Positions 49,377 to 62,394 of a stretch of DNA of 64,000 bases are shown in pieces. The first letter of the stretch is position 1. Every line of letters begins with the position of its first letter. The notes below the pieces were generated by a model. That model ran no database searches. It saw only the letters and a program-made list of their open reading frames with translations, and was not told the DNA's origin. Both the position numbers and the translations under genes were made by a program. Origin of the DNA: Heterodera schachtii. Taxonomy: Eukaryota > Nematoda > Chromadorea > Rhabditida > Heteroderidae. The stretch lies in NCBI GenBank assembly GCA_023374025.1, contig SIJG01000003.1, positions 1,017,897 through 1,081,896 on the forward strand, given 5' to 3'.

Positions 49377-51085
49377 TTAAATATAGGAAGGCCCTGCTGA
49401 AGACATAGCTGAACCAAGTGAATAGGGGAGATATTCCTCAATCTCATAAAACCATATATAGAAACTTTAATGTAAATAACGGTAAGCAAAAAAACAGGAA
49501 AAACTTTTCACTGAAATAATTTTTGAAACAAATAAATTTTTTATTAATATTATCTTAATTAATTTAGCTAAAAATAAATGATTTTCTAATTACACATGCG
49601 AAAGACGAAGAATGAATAAATAATTAACAAAAGTCAAAAATGTTTCTTTCACGAGATGGGCATACAAATTTATGAAAATGCTTATTAATCAAGAAAAATC
49701 TTTTACTCAAAAATTAAAAAAATAACCCTTCTTAAAATTAGGAAAAATATTTCCTTTCTTAAAAAATTAATATACCCTTAAAATACAATAAATCTTAAAG
49801 AACAATAGATACCAAAAAACTGACAATGATAACAACAGTATTAAAACTCTAAAATAGGATTCTAATTTATTATTTTTCAATTTGATTCATCATTAAAATA
49901 TTAAAATTCAATACAAAAATTAGCATTGATTAATAAATAGTTAGTTTTTTCAAAAAAAAAAATTAAACTTTATTAAAAAAAAGGTTTGTTTATCAAAAAT
50001 CAATCAGAATAAAAGGCAATAAATACAACCATAAATACATATTTTATGAATAATTTATAAGCCAGGAAACCTTAACATTTCTGGTAGCACAGTATAGTTG
50101 CCCGAGTTTGCATCCTTATATTTTCCGAAGCTTATGTATCAAATCAAATCAATTATTTAATAATTCAAAGTCAACTAATAAACTTATAAATTTTTGTAAT
50201 TTGTCACAACCGCTGCATATATAGCAGCCCGTGACTTGCTTGAATTTATATGCTGACAAATAAATAAACATAGATAAAAACAGTAAGGCATATAAAAAAA
50301 TTAATTTATATTGTTTAAATAATTAGTTTGAACCCATTCAACATATGGTAATATTTAATAAAAAATAGAATTATTATTAAAATTAATTATAATAAATTAA
50401 ATGAATATTTTTTTAAATACAATTTGTATACAATGAAAAAAACCGTAAAAAAATTAACATTTTAATATTTACTGAATTAGTTTTATAAAGAATATTTTTT
50501 TTCGTCATTTATATCTTTAAATTAAAATATTTTGGAATATATGGAAATTGCGGATTCAAAAAATATTTTAAAATTTTTTGTTTTAAAAAATGACTTGGAC
50601 AATTGCCATTGTAGGAAATGTAAAAAAAAGTTTATTCAAATTAGAAAAGCCATATAAAATGAATAATATTTAAATCTGAACAAGTAAACAGAAAATAAAA
50701 ATACAAAATTTCAAATTTTGAAACTTATAAAAAACTAAATATTAGAATTAAATATTTTATGAAATTATCAAGTATGTTATCTCATAAAATATATATATAT
50801 AAAAATATATAATATTATAAATATATATATTAAAATCTTTGAACTAATATTTTTTATCAGATTATAAAAATAAAAAGTTTAATAAGAGGAATTAATAATC
50901 TAATAATAACAAATATAAAAATATAAATGAATTGGTTATCTAAATTAAATGTCGTCAAAATTATTGCTTTAACAAAAAGCCAAGACATAAATCAAATAAT
51001 CACTACAAATTAATTAACCCACTGGGACAAAACAGCTTTTCTTTTCACCGGACAATCGAGAATATACAAGCATTAAAAGAATATT
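49377..51085 (-). CDS. Predicted multi-exon gene, 3' part (unknown protein)
   Basis: Four minus-strand exons join in phase with GT-AG sites: 51019-51085, 50211-50238, 50071-50130, 49377-49464 (stop TAA). The 80 residues include NILLMLVYSRLSGEKKSCFV, then SHGLLYMQR, KYKDANSGNYTVLPEM, and a terminal F-Y-I-W-F-Y-E-I-E-E-Y-L-P-Y segment ending SAMSSAGPSYI. Each exon is GC-richer than the surrounding desert. No family recognised. The 5' end is missing; the duplicated block at 51.5 kb could supply an earlier exon (R-P-W-T-T-G-S-S-T, minus). Introns are 780, 80 and 606 bp, longer than in the left half of the window. The plus strand also opens over the first exon, so transcript evidence is required before trusting it. 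Confidence 0.35.
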
Positions 51086-51434
51086 CTTTCCAGGTGTGTG
51101 ACTTAATATATCAAAGATCAATTAAAAGGGTAAATGGAATAAAATCAATCAATATTAATTACAATTGTGAAAAAATATTATCTTATACAAAATTTACCAA
51201 ATTTTGTGAGTATCAGGAAATGTAGAAAGTAAATTATAAAACTAATAATCGAGGAAAAAAAATTTATTTTGTCTAATGTATTTAATTTCATTCAACAAAT
51301 TAATTATTGAAAACATAAAAATATATTAAATCGAACATCTATTAAATCCAACAATGTATATCTGAATAAAAATAATATCTCTATTCAATTTTTTGGAAAT
51401 CTATCTGTCAATATATTAATATGAAATATTTTAT

Positions 51435-51740
51435 TGATTAATTCTAATAAAATAATTATCTGAAATAAATTTTCGCTAAAGTAAAGCAGGTGAGCGGAGA
51501 ACAATGTGCCGTTTTAGAAAGAAACCAATAGTCAGTCTACACGAGATGAAAGAGGAACCAATGGAAGACACTACGGTGGAACTGCCGGTTGTCCAAGGAC
51601 GCTGAAGAACTAAGACCGATAAGCATTTTATTTGTGAAATTTTTTCTTATAAACATCTAAGTTATTAAATGACAAAAGCTGCTTCATGAAATAACAAATA
51701 TCTTAAAAGAAAATAAAGAAAAATTGGATAACAAAATATT
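51435..51740 (+). repeat. 300-bp dispersed block, copy 2, with a 33-aa ORF
   Basis: Partner of 41830-42130. The 33-aa frame (51504-51605) is identical in sequence, and the conserved block runs on about 100 bp past its stop codon. Substitutions are confined to the flanks I compared. Confidence 0.6.
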
Positions 51741-53422
51741 TTAATTCATACGATATACAGATAAATTTTAAATTTTTTAAGCAAATGGATAATAAATATA
51801 TTTAATAAAATAAAACATTTTTAATCAATAAATTTAGTCGAATAAAAAAAAGAATTGACTAAAATCATATGAATAATTTAGTGAATTTAACAATTAAAAT
51901 TTGCTTTCCTATGTATAACTGCAGCAAAATGAAGTTATACAATTTAACTAATTAAACCTAAAAAAATATTGGCAAATATTGATTATCTACAAATTCAAAA
52001 TTGCTTAATAATAGTCTGAAAAATGAGAAGCATGTTTAATTTTTAGTATTCTTCAAAACAATAATGGCTTTCTAAAGAGCATGAGTAGTAAAAGAAACCA
52101 AAATTATTTTAAATAATATGGTAAATAAATTTAAGCTTTGAACAAATTAAATAAATGGAGATAATGTATCAATTATTCATGCACAGCATTACAAGGATAA
52201 TAATGATAATACATCCTACTAATTATATTCAATCCCCAAGTTCCACAAAATTAGTTAAGCGTTAACATAATTTAATTTTCCAAATATTTTTTTAAAGTAA
52301 TTCTTCGGAAACTCAAACCTAAACAGGCTAAAATATTTATTATTATGAAAATAAAAGAAATATTTGAAAAAACATAATAAATTAATTTGCTCAACTTTTA
52401 TGTAAACAACCCAAAATATAGAAGAAAAAAACAATCATTATATTCGAAAGGATAATAGCATATTAAATTCATATACAAGCTCAGCAATTATTAGTTGACG
52501 CAATAAATTAATACAGACGAGATTTTTTAATGAACAAATTTCGAATAAAAGACCTTTAAAAATACCTTACATTTAAGAATAGTTAAAAAAATTCATCTCT
52601 CAAAAATATTTAAAGTTTTATTTAATTTAATCTTTATAAAGGAATTAATTAAAAATTTAATTTAATTGTAAGGATAAATAAAATAATTGTTTATAACAAT
52701 TAATGCATAAAACATACAATTTAAAAGGAAATTTCTCGAAAACTATTATTAAATAAGTCTCACTTCAATGGTCGACCGGTTCTAATAATAAAGAAAAAAA
52801 CAATAACACTGCTTACAGCACTAAACAACTGGCGATGTCATAGCCACTACGAATGCACAGGTGGCAACGGTTATGCTAAGTGTAAAAGGAGGTTTAATTT
52901 TCTTGAATTAAAAATTTTAGACTTAAAAAATTTGTGAGCCTATTTAAAAGCCACATATTTTATTCAAATCAAAAAATTCCTATAGAAATGAAATCATAAA
53001 GACAAAAATAAACTATTCAAAAAATAAATTATTTCGGCATAATTATTATTAAAATATTTATTTAAATTGAAAATGCTGATAATAAGTTTCATTATATCAA
53101 GATTCAAAAATAAGAAAAAATGAAACATACTCATATTTATGTAGCAAAGAAAAATTGTTTTGAACCCACAAACATTAACGCAAAGAATTTTTAATAATAA
53201 TATTAAAACATATAAAGATATCAAATTGATATTTTCAAAATGATTAATTGTTATTACTAAATATTTCAAAAATAAATCAACAGTTAAACTAAATTCGAAA
53301 TAGATAAACAAAAAATTGAAATGAACCTTAAAACTTTAAAAAATTTTGCAACATAAAGAATATTTAAAACTAAATTATAATTTTATTAATTGAAAAATGT
53401 TATTTGAGATTAATGAGCTATT
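51741..53422. other. AT desert with one cysteine-rich exon-like patch
   Basis: At about 52829-52880, after the acceptor CTGCTTACAG, the plus strand reads LNNWRCHSHYECTGGNGYAK before a GTGTAA donor, a cysteine spacing like small extracellular modules. The minus strand over the same bases reads a hydrophobic ITVATCAFVVAMTSPVV to a stop. Strand undecided; nothing else seen. Confidence 0.25.
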
Positions 53423-53586
53423 TTAATAAAAAATATTTTCTATAGTTTTTTGTTCATCAACTGGGCCATCCTCGGCATTTTCTTTTTTTGGTTGAACGTG
53501 TTGACCATTTTCATTGTTTTCGCTAACAAAATAAAAATATATATATATATAAATTTTATCAAACAGGTCGAGTATTGGTCTCGGTG
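53423..53586 (-). CDS. Predicted terminal exons of an unknown gene
   Basis: Exons 53565-53586 and 53423-53522 join in phase: PRPILDL, then an acidic, Gln/Asn-rich tail (ENNENGQHVQPKKENAEDGP) ending T-I-E-N-I-F-Y and TAA. Acceptor TTTTGTTAG and the biased composition support a C-terminal exon. The rest of the gene was not found. Confidence 0.35.
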
Positions 53587-53753
53587 CTAAATTGTAAAAT
53601 ATATAATTATTTAATATGAAATACTTTAAAATTAACATGTTATTAAAATTTTAGATTTATATAAAACTTATATCGATAAGAAAAAAATAGAATTAATATA
53701 ATAATGTTAAATGATTTTCATAAGTTTGATGGACCATGTACATGTAGCGTATA

Positions 53754-54129
53754 TGGGGGCACCCCAAAACGTCGCCGGAAGACTTTTTGGACCATAACTT
53801 TGTTCATTGTAAATCAAATTAAGCATTCTTGGTGTTGTTCGATAGCTTTATGTGTTTACTATTAATAGGCTGCTAAATTTAAAAAATTTTCCGTTAAGTT
53901 TCAAAAAAGTTATGGCCAGAAGGAACTCAAAAACCTAGTATTTCGAACTTTTTTGCTCTGATTTTTTTTGTACATCAATAAAAAATTTTGAAAAATTTGT
54001 AGCTTAATAGAATTTTTCATAAGCTTTGGAACAATACCAAGAATTTTTAATATGGTTGAGTAGGAAAAAAGTTATGGTCCAAAAATTCGCCCGGCGACGT
54101 TTCGGCTGGCGACGTTTTTTCCTGGTCCG
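53754..54129. mobile_element. 376-bp foldback element with GACGTTT words and 8-bp target duplication
   Basis: Imperfect inverted arms: TTGGACCATAACTTTG near 53800 and its complement near 54070. Outer ends carry AACGTCGCC, and GCGACGTTT twice on the right. AGCGTATA flanks both sides (53746-53753, 54130-54137). Each arm holds the core ATAACTTTGTTC plus TTCTTGGTGTTGTTCGA, spaced as in 44090-45196. Confidence 0.8.
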
Positions 54130-54137
54130 AGCGTATA

Positions 54138-54728
54138 TTTATTCCCTTTAATTTAATTTTATAATATTTGATAATATAATATTTGGACGAAAATATTATC
54201 GAGATTTTTGGCAAAGGCAAAAATAATAAACATTTAATGCGCTAAAGTTTAAATAATTAAAAAAACAAAACTATTTGTCAAAGTACTTTTGAACTATAAC
54301 TATTTATTATTTAAAAAAAGCAACGAGCCATATTGTAATTTAAAAATAAAAATAAATAAGCGACGAAGAATGAAAATATAATTTATAAATATTCTACTTA
54401 ACATACAAATAAAACTTATTTACTGTTTAAATATGCAAATATTATATATTATTTACAAAATGGTATCTTGAAATATGACAAGATGCTTTTGAAAAGAAAA
54501 ATTTAAAAAGGAGCAATTTTTGACATAATTGTTGTTGATACTTGTATTTTGAAAATAATTAACAACAAAGCAAAAGAATAAAATAATGAATTAATTCAAA
54601 AAATTTCATTACGATATTAATTATTGAAATAAATAGAGCTAAGGAAAAATAAAGGACATTGATTAAATAAAATAATTTTTAAACAAAAAAATGCAGTTTT
54701 AAAACATTAAAGAAAAACAAATAATAAA
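54138..54728. other. AT desert
   Basis: Nothing recognised. Confidence 0.35.
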
Positions 54729-54959
54729 ATGATCAAAGACATGCATTTAATTAATGAATATTTACATCACTCAAAGAATAGAAAGCCGAACAGACTGATT
54801 GAAGAACTGTTCTCATCATTCAAAATGAAAATCCAAAACACGCTTTACACCGTCAGCAGCAATCCAATTGTTATTTGCATAAAGGATATGGATGGCAGTG
54901 CATATTCCAATTGTTTTATCACGCCGCATTCCACCAAAAATTATTTGTCTAATTATTAA
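54729..54959 (+). CDS. Small ORF or exon of unknown function (76 aa)
   Basis: ATG at 54729 to TAA at 54959, in ordered, GC-richer codons unlike the desert around it. It contains KPNRLIEELFSSFKMKIQNT, SSNPIVICIKDMDGSAYSNC and ITPHSTKNYL. No signal peptide or membrane segment. A weak donor (TTT|GTCTAA) would join in phase to a terminal exon after the strong acceptor CCTCCTTTGTTTCAG near 55104, adding NKAMKNIKND. No family recognised. Confidence 0.4.
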   Translation: MIKDMHLINEYLHHSKNRKPNRLIEELFSSFKMKIQNTLYTVSSNPIVICIKDMDGSAYSNCFITPHSTKNYLSNY

Positions 54960-55144
54960 ATTTCAAATTTCGGAATAAACCTATGTTTTTTTATCTTAAA
55001 AAATTAAATCATGATAAACTTTATTCATCTCTAATGCTTAATTTAAATAATAAAATAAAATTGTTTTACATTATTTCATGTTTCCTATCCTCCTTTGTTT
55101 CAGGAACAAAGCAATGAAAAACATCAAAAATGATTAGTCCAAAA

Positions 55145-56961
55145 ATCTATAATAATGGAAAATATTTCAATATAAATTTAAAAATAATAAGTTTGTTAGA
55201 ACAGAATAAAAAACAAGATTAATTACTTAACCTGGGAAAATGAAGCTAACTACGATCTTTAGTCACTTGTCTTATCATTAATATAAATATCAAATTATGG
55301 TTAAATTGTTAAAGTTTCCAAAATATTTAAATTTATATCGAAAAAAGCTTTCGCAAGAATAAATTGATTTCCTGAATCTCAATTATAAAAAATAATGCAA
55401 ATATCTTAAGTACTTTTTTAAATAAATAAATAATAATTACATTTTAAATTATGATTATTATTAGTTTAATTATCGTTATCCATATACGACAATAGGGAAC
55501 GAATTAACCCCTAAGCGAGGGAGTAAGAAATATTAATATGCAAATGAGAAAAAGGACAGTCAATGAACTAATATTAAGAGTTATCTACCGCCATTAGCAT
55601 GAGTTAATAAATATATAAAAAATTAAAAAGTTATATATACAAGAAGGCTGTGTAATTTAGAAACAACTAATTCACATGAAAAAGAGGGCATTCAAGAAAG
55701 GTAAAATTTAAAAAATAAATAAAAATCAACATAACTTAAATTCATTGCTGAATAAGAAATAAAAGATACAATTAAAAACCACAATTTTTCAGAAAATTAA
55801 TAGAACCAAGGCCAGCTTGGACGTATTTTTAAAATAATATTAGATATTGAAAGTAGAAATTTTTAAAATTAAAACTGTAATATTACATACTACTAACATA
55901 TATTTGCAGAATAAGATAATATAATGAATTAATAAAAAAACTATATTTTAATATTCTTCATAGAAAAACAAAAATTTCAAATTTAATTCAATGAAATATG
56001 TTAAAATGCAAAATTTAAAATTCTTTTTTTTTAATCTAAACATATACAAAAATATAATGACATACGCTTACAGTTAAAAATAAAGTTTTGAAAATTTATA
56101 AATTTTTTTTCTTTATAAAATTAATGATTTTATCTTTTAATTTATTAATTATTTAAGTTAAAAAATCTAAAAAATATAAAATATTTTATTTTACTAATAA
56201 TCAGGACATTCATATAACTTTAATAAAACTATATGTATTTTAATGGGCAGCATGCTGGTTAGGATTAAACTTTAGAAAATGGGTCAATTTTTCGAGAAAA
56301 AAAAATCTTAAAAAATAAAATCTGTTCAATAGAATTACTTTATTAAAAACCAAAATAAAACGGTAAAATTTTAAATATTTGAAATAATTGAAAATATTTT
56401 TAATCAATTAATAAATCTTACAAATAAGATTTTGAGCTAAATTAATCTGCAATATTTACAAATTATTGGAAATTTTAGAAATTAAATTTGTAATATGCTG
56501 AAAAATTAAGTTAATTGCCTGAATTTTTCAATAGTTATAATGTTCTCAGCAGTTTCCCTTACAAATTAGGTGAACTTTCGATCAGTTATGGGTGATCATT
56601 ATTTAAAAACAATTAATTCTTATATTTTTCAATAGTTTTAGAAAATTTGAAATTTTTTTGTTTTTTCAAAATTAATTCCTAATTTATGAATTAAGATTAT
56701 AAAATAAATTTAATGAGCTTTTTAACTTTGTATATTAAAGTTTTTAGGATTAAGAGTATTTTATAATTATTAATTTTCTTATACAAAATTAAAATTAGTG
56801 TACGACAATAAATCCAAATGGAAACATATGCAAAATCTTTTGGCATACTTCAATAAATAAAATTCAACTAATCTAAAAAATAATTTATTTTATAAACATA
56901 GAAAAAGGCAAATTTATTGCAATTTTGTTTCTATAAAATTAAAAACGATAGGATGCTAAAA
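55145..56961. other. AT desert
   Basis: No exon or element recognised beyond isolated GC-richer words (for example near 55240 and 55808). Confidence 0.3.
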
Positions 56962-57021
56962 TCAAACGAATTTCTCGAATATAGAAAAATTTTTGGCCTG
57001 ATCTAGACATTTCAGTCGCGG
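56962..57021 (-). CDS. Possible terminal exon
   Basis: After the acceptor CATTTTAAG the minus strand reads PRLKCLDQAKNFSIFEKFV and a stop. Codons are GC-richer than the flanks. No upstream exon identified. Confidence 0.25.
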   Translation of the reverse strand, partial: PRLKCLDQAKNFSIFEKFV

Positions 57022-58328
57022 CTTAAAATGTTGTTTTTTATTTTGCCCTTTCGTATCTAATTTTATTTTTTTCTTAATCATATCCATTATGCATATTATT
57101 TTTTTTTCATTCTCTTGTTGTATTATAAACACAAATAAGTACAAAGCTTACTAAAACTTTCTGCGAAATTATTTATTTTAATACCTCGTGAAATTATAAA
57201 AAACTAATAATAATTATATGAGAAACACTAAAAATCGTCGAAAGAAGCTAAGCTAATACTTCGAAGAAAAAATTATAATGAACCTAAATTAGAATAGCCA
57301 AATTATAAAAGAATTTATCTCTTTAAAAAAAATTAAAAAATCAGTTAAAATCTAATTAATTCATTAAAAAATTCTATTGTTCTTTAAAAACCAAAATTAT
57401 ATATTTTTGAAAATCAAATTAATAAAACAAAAAAAAAACAAAGTGGAGTTTGGTCGAATGCAGAAAATAATAAATTTTGATGTTTATTTCCATGTTTTTT
57501 CTTATTTTAATTAATTCCTTTCAAAGTTTTTTATTAGACAAAACTTATAAAAAAATAAATAAAGTAATGAAATAATTGTAACATTTGATTAAAATTTTAT
57601 TTTATTTTTATATATATTCGAGGAAATTTAAAATCAAATTATTCAACACATAATTTATTTTATTTTATTCTGAGGAACCTAATTTATTTATTTTTATTGA
57701 TATTACATGAATTAATTTCAATGTTTTTTTTAAATTAATAATAAATTCGAAAAAGAAGTTTACCTTGATTCTAAAAATTGTCATAATTAACACATAAAAA
57801 TTAATTTCAAATTTCAAAAAAAAAATGCTGAAAAATACCTAATAAAAATAAATTAATTTAAATATAAAAGCAACTGAAAAATTATGATTAATTTTTAACT
57901 AAAAAAGATAATTATAATCAAGTAAGGCACATTAAATTAATTGTAAATAATTTTTATTCTTTGTACTTATTTAAAAGACTCCCAAGCCGAACAATAATTT
58001 CTTATTTGTTTAATATTTTTAATATTAAGTAATTTCCTTTATTATTCTGTCTTGAGGCCGACAAATAAATTTAATGTTCATTTAAACGAATAAATATAAT
58101 ATATCAAATAAACAGTAAAATAATGTATATTAAAAAAGATTATTTTACTAAAAAAACAATAACAAACTTTTCATTATTTTTCTTTTTTATTCACAAAACG
58201 AGATTTAATCATGAAACAAATATACACTAAAAAATCCAATATAACCAAGGGAAATTAAAAACAAAATAAAACCAAAATACGAAACCATTTGAAGACGCAA
58301 ATGTTTAAGTGTCACACTTGATCCTCAG
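57022..58328. other. AT desert
   Basis: Nothing recognised. Confidence 0.35.
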
Positions 58329-58419
58329 ACTAAATGAGAAGCGTTATCGTTTAACAACATATCCCCTGGCCAGATTTAGTTTGCATCTGCACGAATTTAG
58401 GGGATTTAAATTTGAATAA
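58329..58419 (+). CDS. Possible terminal exon
   Basis: After the acceptor TTGATCCTCAG the plus strand reads LNEKRYRLTTYPLARFSLHL and a few more residues to TAA. Clearly less AT-rich than its surroundings. No partner exons placed. Confidence 0.25.
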
Positions 58420-59826
58420 CAATTGAATAAATTATAAAAAATTTAATGTACATTTTTATAAGTAACTAATTTTTCAAACTAAAAAACATACAAAAATTAA
58501 CCCTTAACTATAATTTAATGACCAGCCATTTCATTTTTATTATAAATAAAAAATTTATTTTAACCTGTTGTTAATTTTTTTTCTAGAAATATTAAAAATT
58601 TAATTAAAAATTAGAAACTTAAAAATGATAACACCATTAAACAGTTCAACCTTGGTTTAATTAATAACCAGTAAATTGATACATAAAAGGCATCATTTTC
58701 TGAAATTAAAGATTTAAACTTACCCAATATATATTATTTTAACAATTAATAAAAATCGTGAAAAAGAAACTATTATTGATGAAATGTTCCGAGTACAATT
58801 ATAAAAAAACTCCATAAATTAAAGCACAATAAAAACATGTTGGCTAAAGCACGAGAAGACAAAAAAAATCAGAACACAAGAATATTAAAAAAAAAGTATA
58901 CAAATAAAAAAACTAAATTGTTTAATATAAATCTGATTCTAACTTTTCATTTTTTTCTCTTTTTTATGAATAATCCAAAGATTTAATAAAAGTGATGTAT
59001 CATATGAACTTATTGTAATTATAATTTAAATTTACAAATTAAACAACTTCTTTACAAAAAGACAGAACAGTGATAATAATTCTAATTTTAAATTGTTAGT
59101 AAAATGTTAATCACATTAATTTAAATATTTTTCTTCAATCAAAAACATTAATTGAGATAAAATATAGGAAAATATTCAAATATTCAATTTCTGTTCAATA
59201 ATAAAAATAATCGATTTTTTGTCATAATACAATTGAGGGTCACAAAATGTAATTTAATTCGTGTTAATTTCACATTTGTAATTTAAATTTCATAACACAT
59301 TTAAATTGTAATGGCTTTCAAATTATTTAATGAATGAATGATTTATGGAATTATTATAAATTTAAATGCATGATAACATACAATTATTAAAAATAATAAG
59401 AAAATAAAATATAAAAACAATTTAACAATTCTACATTGATTTACTATTAGCCAATAATTGATAAATATTACCTAGATATTGTCAACTGTAAGCTTCTAAG
59501 GAAAGAAATTCATGGAATCTTTGTGTAAATTCCGTTCCCGACCATGATAAAAGATAAAAATACACAAATATGGTAAATATTGGTTTATTTTACATTGAGG
59601 TGATGCTTACAGATTTAAATCATAGTTTGAAAATCATTTCCAATGTGCATTAAAACAGACTTTATGAATACTCATTTATTCAATACAAAAGCATAAATTA
59701 AAATTTATAAAAATTTTCTAACAAAATAAAAAACCAAAACGATTGCACTAAAATCTCAAGAATTATCTAATTAAAAATTAATTAAATGTCTGCATTATTT
59801 AACTGAATTTATTACCTATCAACAAC
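58420..59826. other. AT desert
   Basis: Nothing recognised. Confidence 0.35.
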
Positions 59827-59924
59827 AATGCAAACTAAACTGCGCCGATTCAGGCCCAATCATCTGTCCACCATGCCAGGCCGCCATGTGTTCTTTCTCA
59901 ATAACACCAAGCTCAACCCAAAGT
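59827..59924 (-). CDS. Exon-like island, strand uncertain
   Basis: On the minus strand, after ATTATAAG, it reads WVELGVIEKEHMAAWHGGQM and onward to SAQFSLH at a GTTGTT donor. On the plus strand the same bases read cysteine-rich CKLNCADSGPIICPPCQAAM, or MQTKLRRFRPNHLSTMPGRH from an ATG. Composition says coding; I favour minus because it has a usable acceptor. Confidence 0.3.
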
Positions 59925-61646
59925 CTTATAATTTATAAAAAATAAAAAAGTACAATAAATGATTGTTTAAAACAGTTTTATAACATAAACAATCCTAAAA
60001 CAAAATTATTAAAAAAACTTTATTTAGTTCCTTGTTCCAGCAATATTAATTTAGAAAAAATACAATTATAATAGACAGCTAGCTTAATAATGGGTTTAAC
60101 AAAGTGTATTAAAGCAAATTTAAAACATAAATAAAATAAAAAATAAAAATTTGCAGGATGAAAAACATTAATGGACAATCATTTTAATCAAAAAGAATCT
60201 ATGTTAATTACTAACTTACATATTTTCTGACCTACGCCGAATATTTTTTAATAATTTGTCTTAAATAACTCTGTAATAACAACAAAAATTTTTTTATTAA
60301 ATAATAAATTAGGAACTGTCAATTTTCAGAGAAATAACAGTGTCATCATTAAAATGTAACATAACTGATCAATTGATCGGCTCATAAAGTTGACCGGAAA
60401 GAGCTAGCTTACCACTAATTATCCTCCTCCGCCCGTTAAGATTTGATTAAATATTTTCGCAAAACTATATCATTATATTAATTAATTGAATTAAACGCAT
60501 AAGCATAAAATTATTTTTTTGATAGATTTGGATACCTTACAAAAATTCAACATCTTTAAAAAAAATACAAGTTTTGGAATTTTTGTTGATTTGAAATTGT
60601 AATACTTATTTCATTAAATAAACTATTATGTTAATAGTATATACCATACAATTTTAATTAATTTTTGTCGAATATTTATACTTAATATGCTTGGATTAAA
60701 TAATTAAATTTTGAAAATATATCCAAGTTTAAATTATTAACAATTAAAAAGCATAAAAAAATATTACAATCAATAAACATATTATATATCCCATATTATT
60801 AAACAGTAAAACAATGTTTTCGAAAGTTAAATTAAGTTTTCAAATAATTGTCATGTAAAACATAATAGTGTTCCCATTACCAATTTAAAACATTATTAAA
60901 TTAAAGATTATATATATAAATATAATTTACATGTTAAAACCCAAAATTTTATAAAAAGTTTAAAAATAATAATTTCTTAAATTTAACGCAATTATTAAAG
61001 AAGTATCGCAACATATCAATGAATATTATTAATTTTTTATTACTATTAGTGTCTTTCTAAACATTAAAAAGGCTAAATATAAATGGTATTTATAATATTT
61101 GAAAATTCTAAACATACATCAAAAATAATGGTACGAATAAAATAAATCCAAAAATAAAGCAAATGCTATGACAACTCAAGACAGTTTCTTACCTTATGTT
61201 GTTAACAAGGTTAACCATAATTATTATTTGTTATTAAAATTGATTTAACTCGATTCATTATTAATTTTTGCGGTTTGTGAATAAAAAAGCAAAAAAAGCA
61301 ACCCTTGGACTAAAAGAGGAGGTGCCTAACTGTGAAGACAGGAAAATTAAAAATATTATTTAACAAAGTTACCTATAATAAATTAAAAAAGTAAATTTTC
61401 AATATGAAGAAAAGACAAAATATTTGCAATGAAATAAATATTTTTCAATTAAAGAAAACATCGCTTACAAATTAGATAAGTATAAAGAGAAAAAAATGAC
61501 ACAAAATCAAAATATTACAAAGGAAGACAAAATAAAATGTAAAAAAGAAATAAAATGACAATTTTTAATTGAGATTAAAGAAATTGAAATTAGCCGAAGT
61601 CGAAAAAAATCCCTGAAAAGAAAAATAATTTTTATTTTTAATACAG
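59925..61646. other. AT desert with a weak island near 60.4 kb
   Basis: A GC-richer patch at 60395-60440 (GAAAGAGCTAGCTTACCACT) has possible splice sites on both strands but only short frames. Confidence 0.25.
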
Positions 61647-61925
61647 TTTTAACTGTCACGCAAATGATAATAATAAGGCCCAATTTAATGACGGCAATGC
61701 TGAAATAGAATTCGAGTGGGCAGGCCTTATTATGGGCGGACATATCATCGGTTGCTTCAGCAAGTAAGAAATAAATTGTTTTTCAAGAGCTATTAATAAT
61801 ATAAGAAAAAATTTAAGTATATAAATACCAATAAATAAATTTAAAAAAAACAAAAATTCTTTCTATTTTAAATCAGAGAGAATTTGACCAACCAAGTATT
61901 TTGCCAAGACTTTGTACCAACATAA
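61647..61925 (+). CDS. Predicted two terminal exons of an unknown gene
   Basis: Exons 61647-61763 and 61877-61925 join in phase (donor CAA|GTAAGA, acceptors AATACAG and AAATCAG), ending with TAA at 61923-61925. They encode FNCHANDNNKAQFNDGNAEI, then EFEWAGLIMGGHIIGCFSK and ENLTNQVFCQDFVPT. Three cysteines and an N-L-T site suggest an extracellular protein. No family recognised; upstream exons not found. The opposite strand also opens over exon 1 but with poorer splice signals. Confidence 0.35.
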
Positions 61926-62394
61926 ATAATTTAAAGAAAAAAACTAAAATGTACAAATTAAAATAAGCGCTTCAAAAACTTACATTAGTGAGAATATTAA
62001 TTTAAATAAAAATTTTAAAAGTTACAACAGTAACACACAAAATAAATACATATAAAATCAATTTTTTGCGAATGATTAGTAGATCATGTGTTGATAAATA
62101 TTCAGAAAACCAAATTAAAAACTTCGAGAAATTAAAGCTTATTACCTTTTCTATTATTATTAAAATTGTTTATAAATGTAAAATAAATAAAGATGTAAAA
62201 GATTTAATAGAAAAACATTAAATAAGTTATGAAACAATAAATATAAAGGATACTAAACAAATATAAAAATTATTACAAAAGTCTGTCATAAAAAAAGGTT
62301 GATAAAATTTTCAAGAGAAAAATAAAATTATGTATGGAAAGAAAAGAATAAATGAAAAAAATGAATGAGCAGAATAAATGTTGCGCAATTGCAG
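61926..62394. other. AT-rich region
   Basis: Nothing recognised. Confidence 0.3.
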
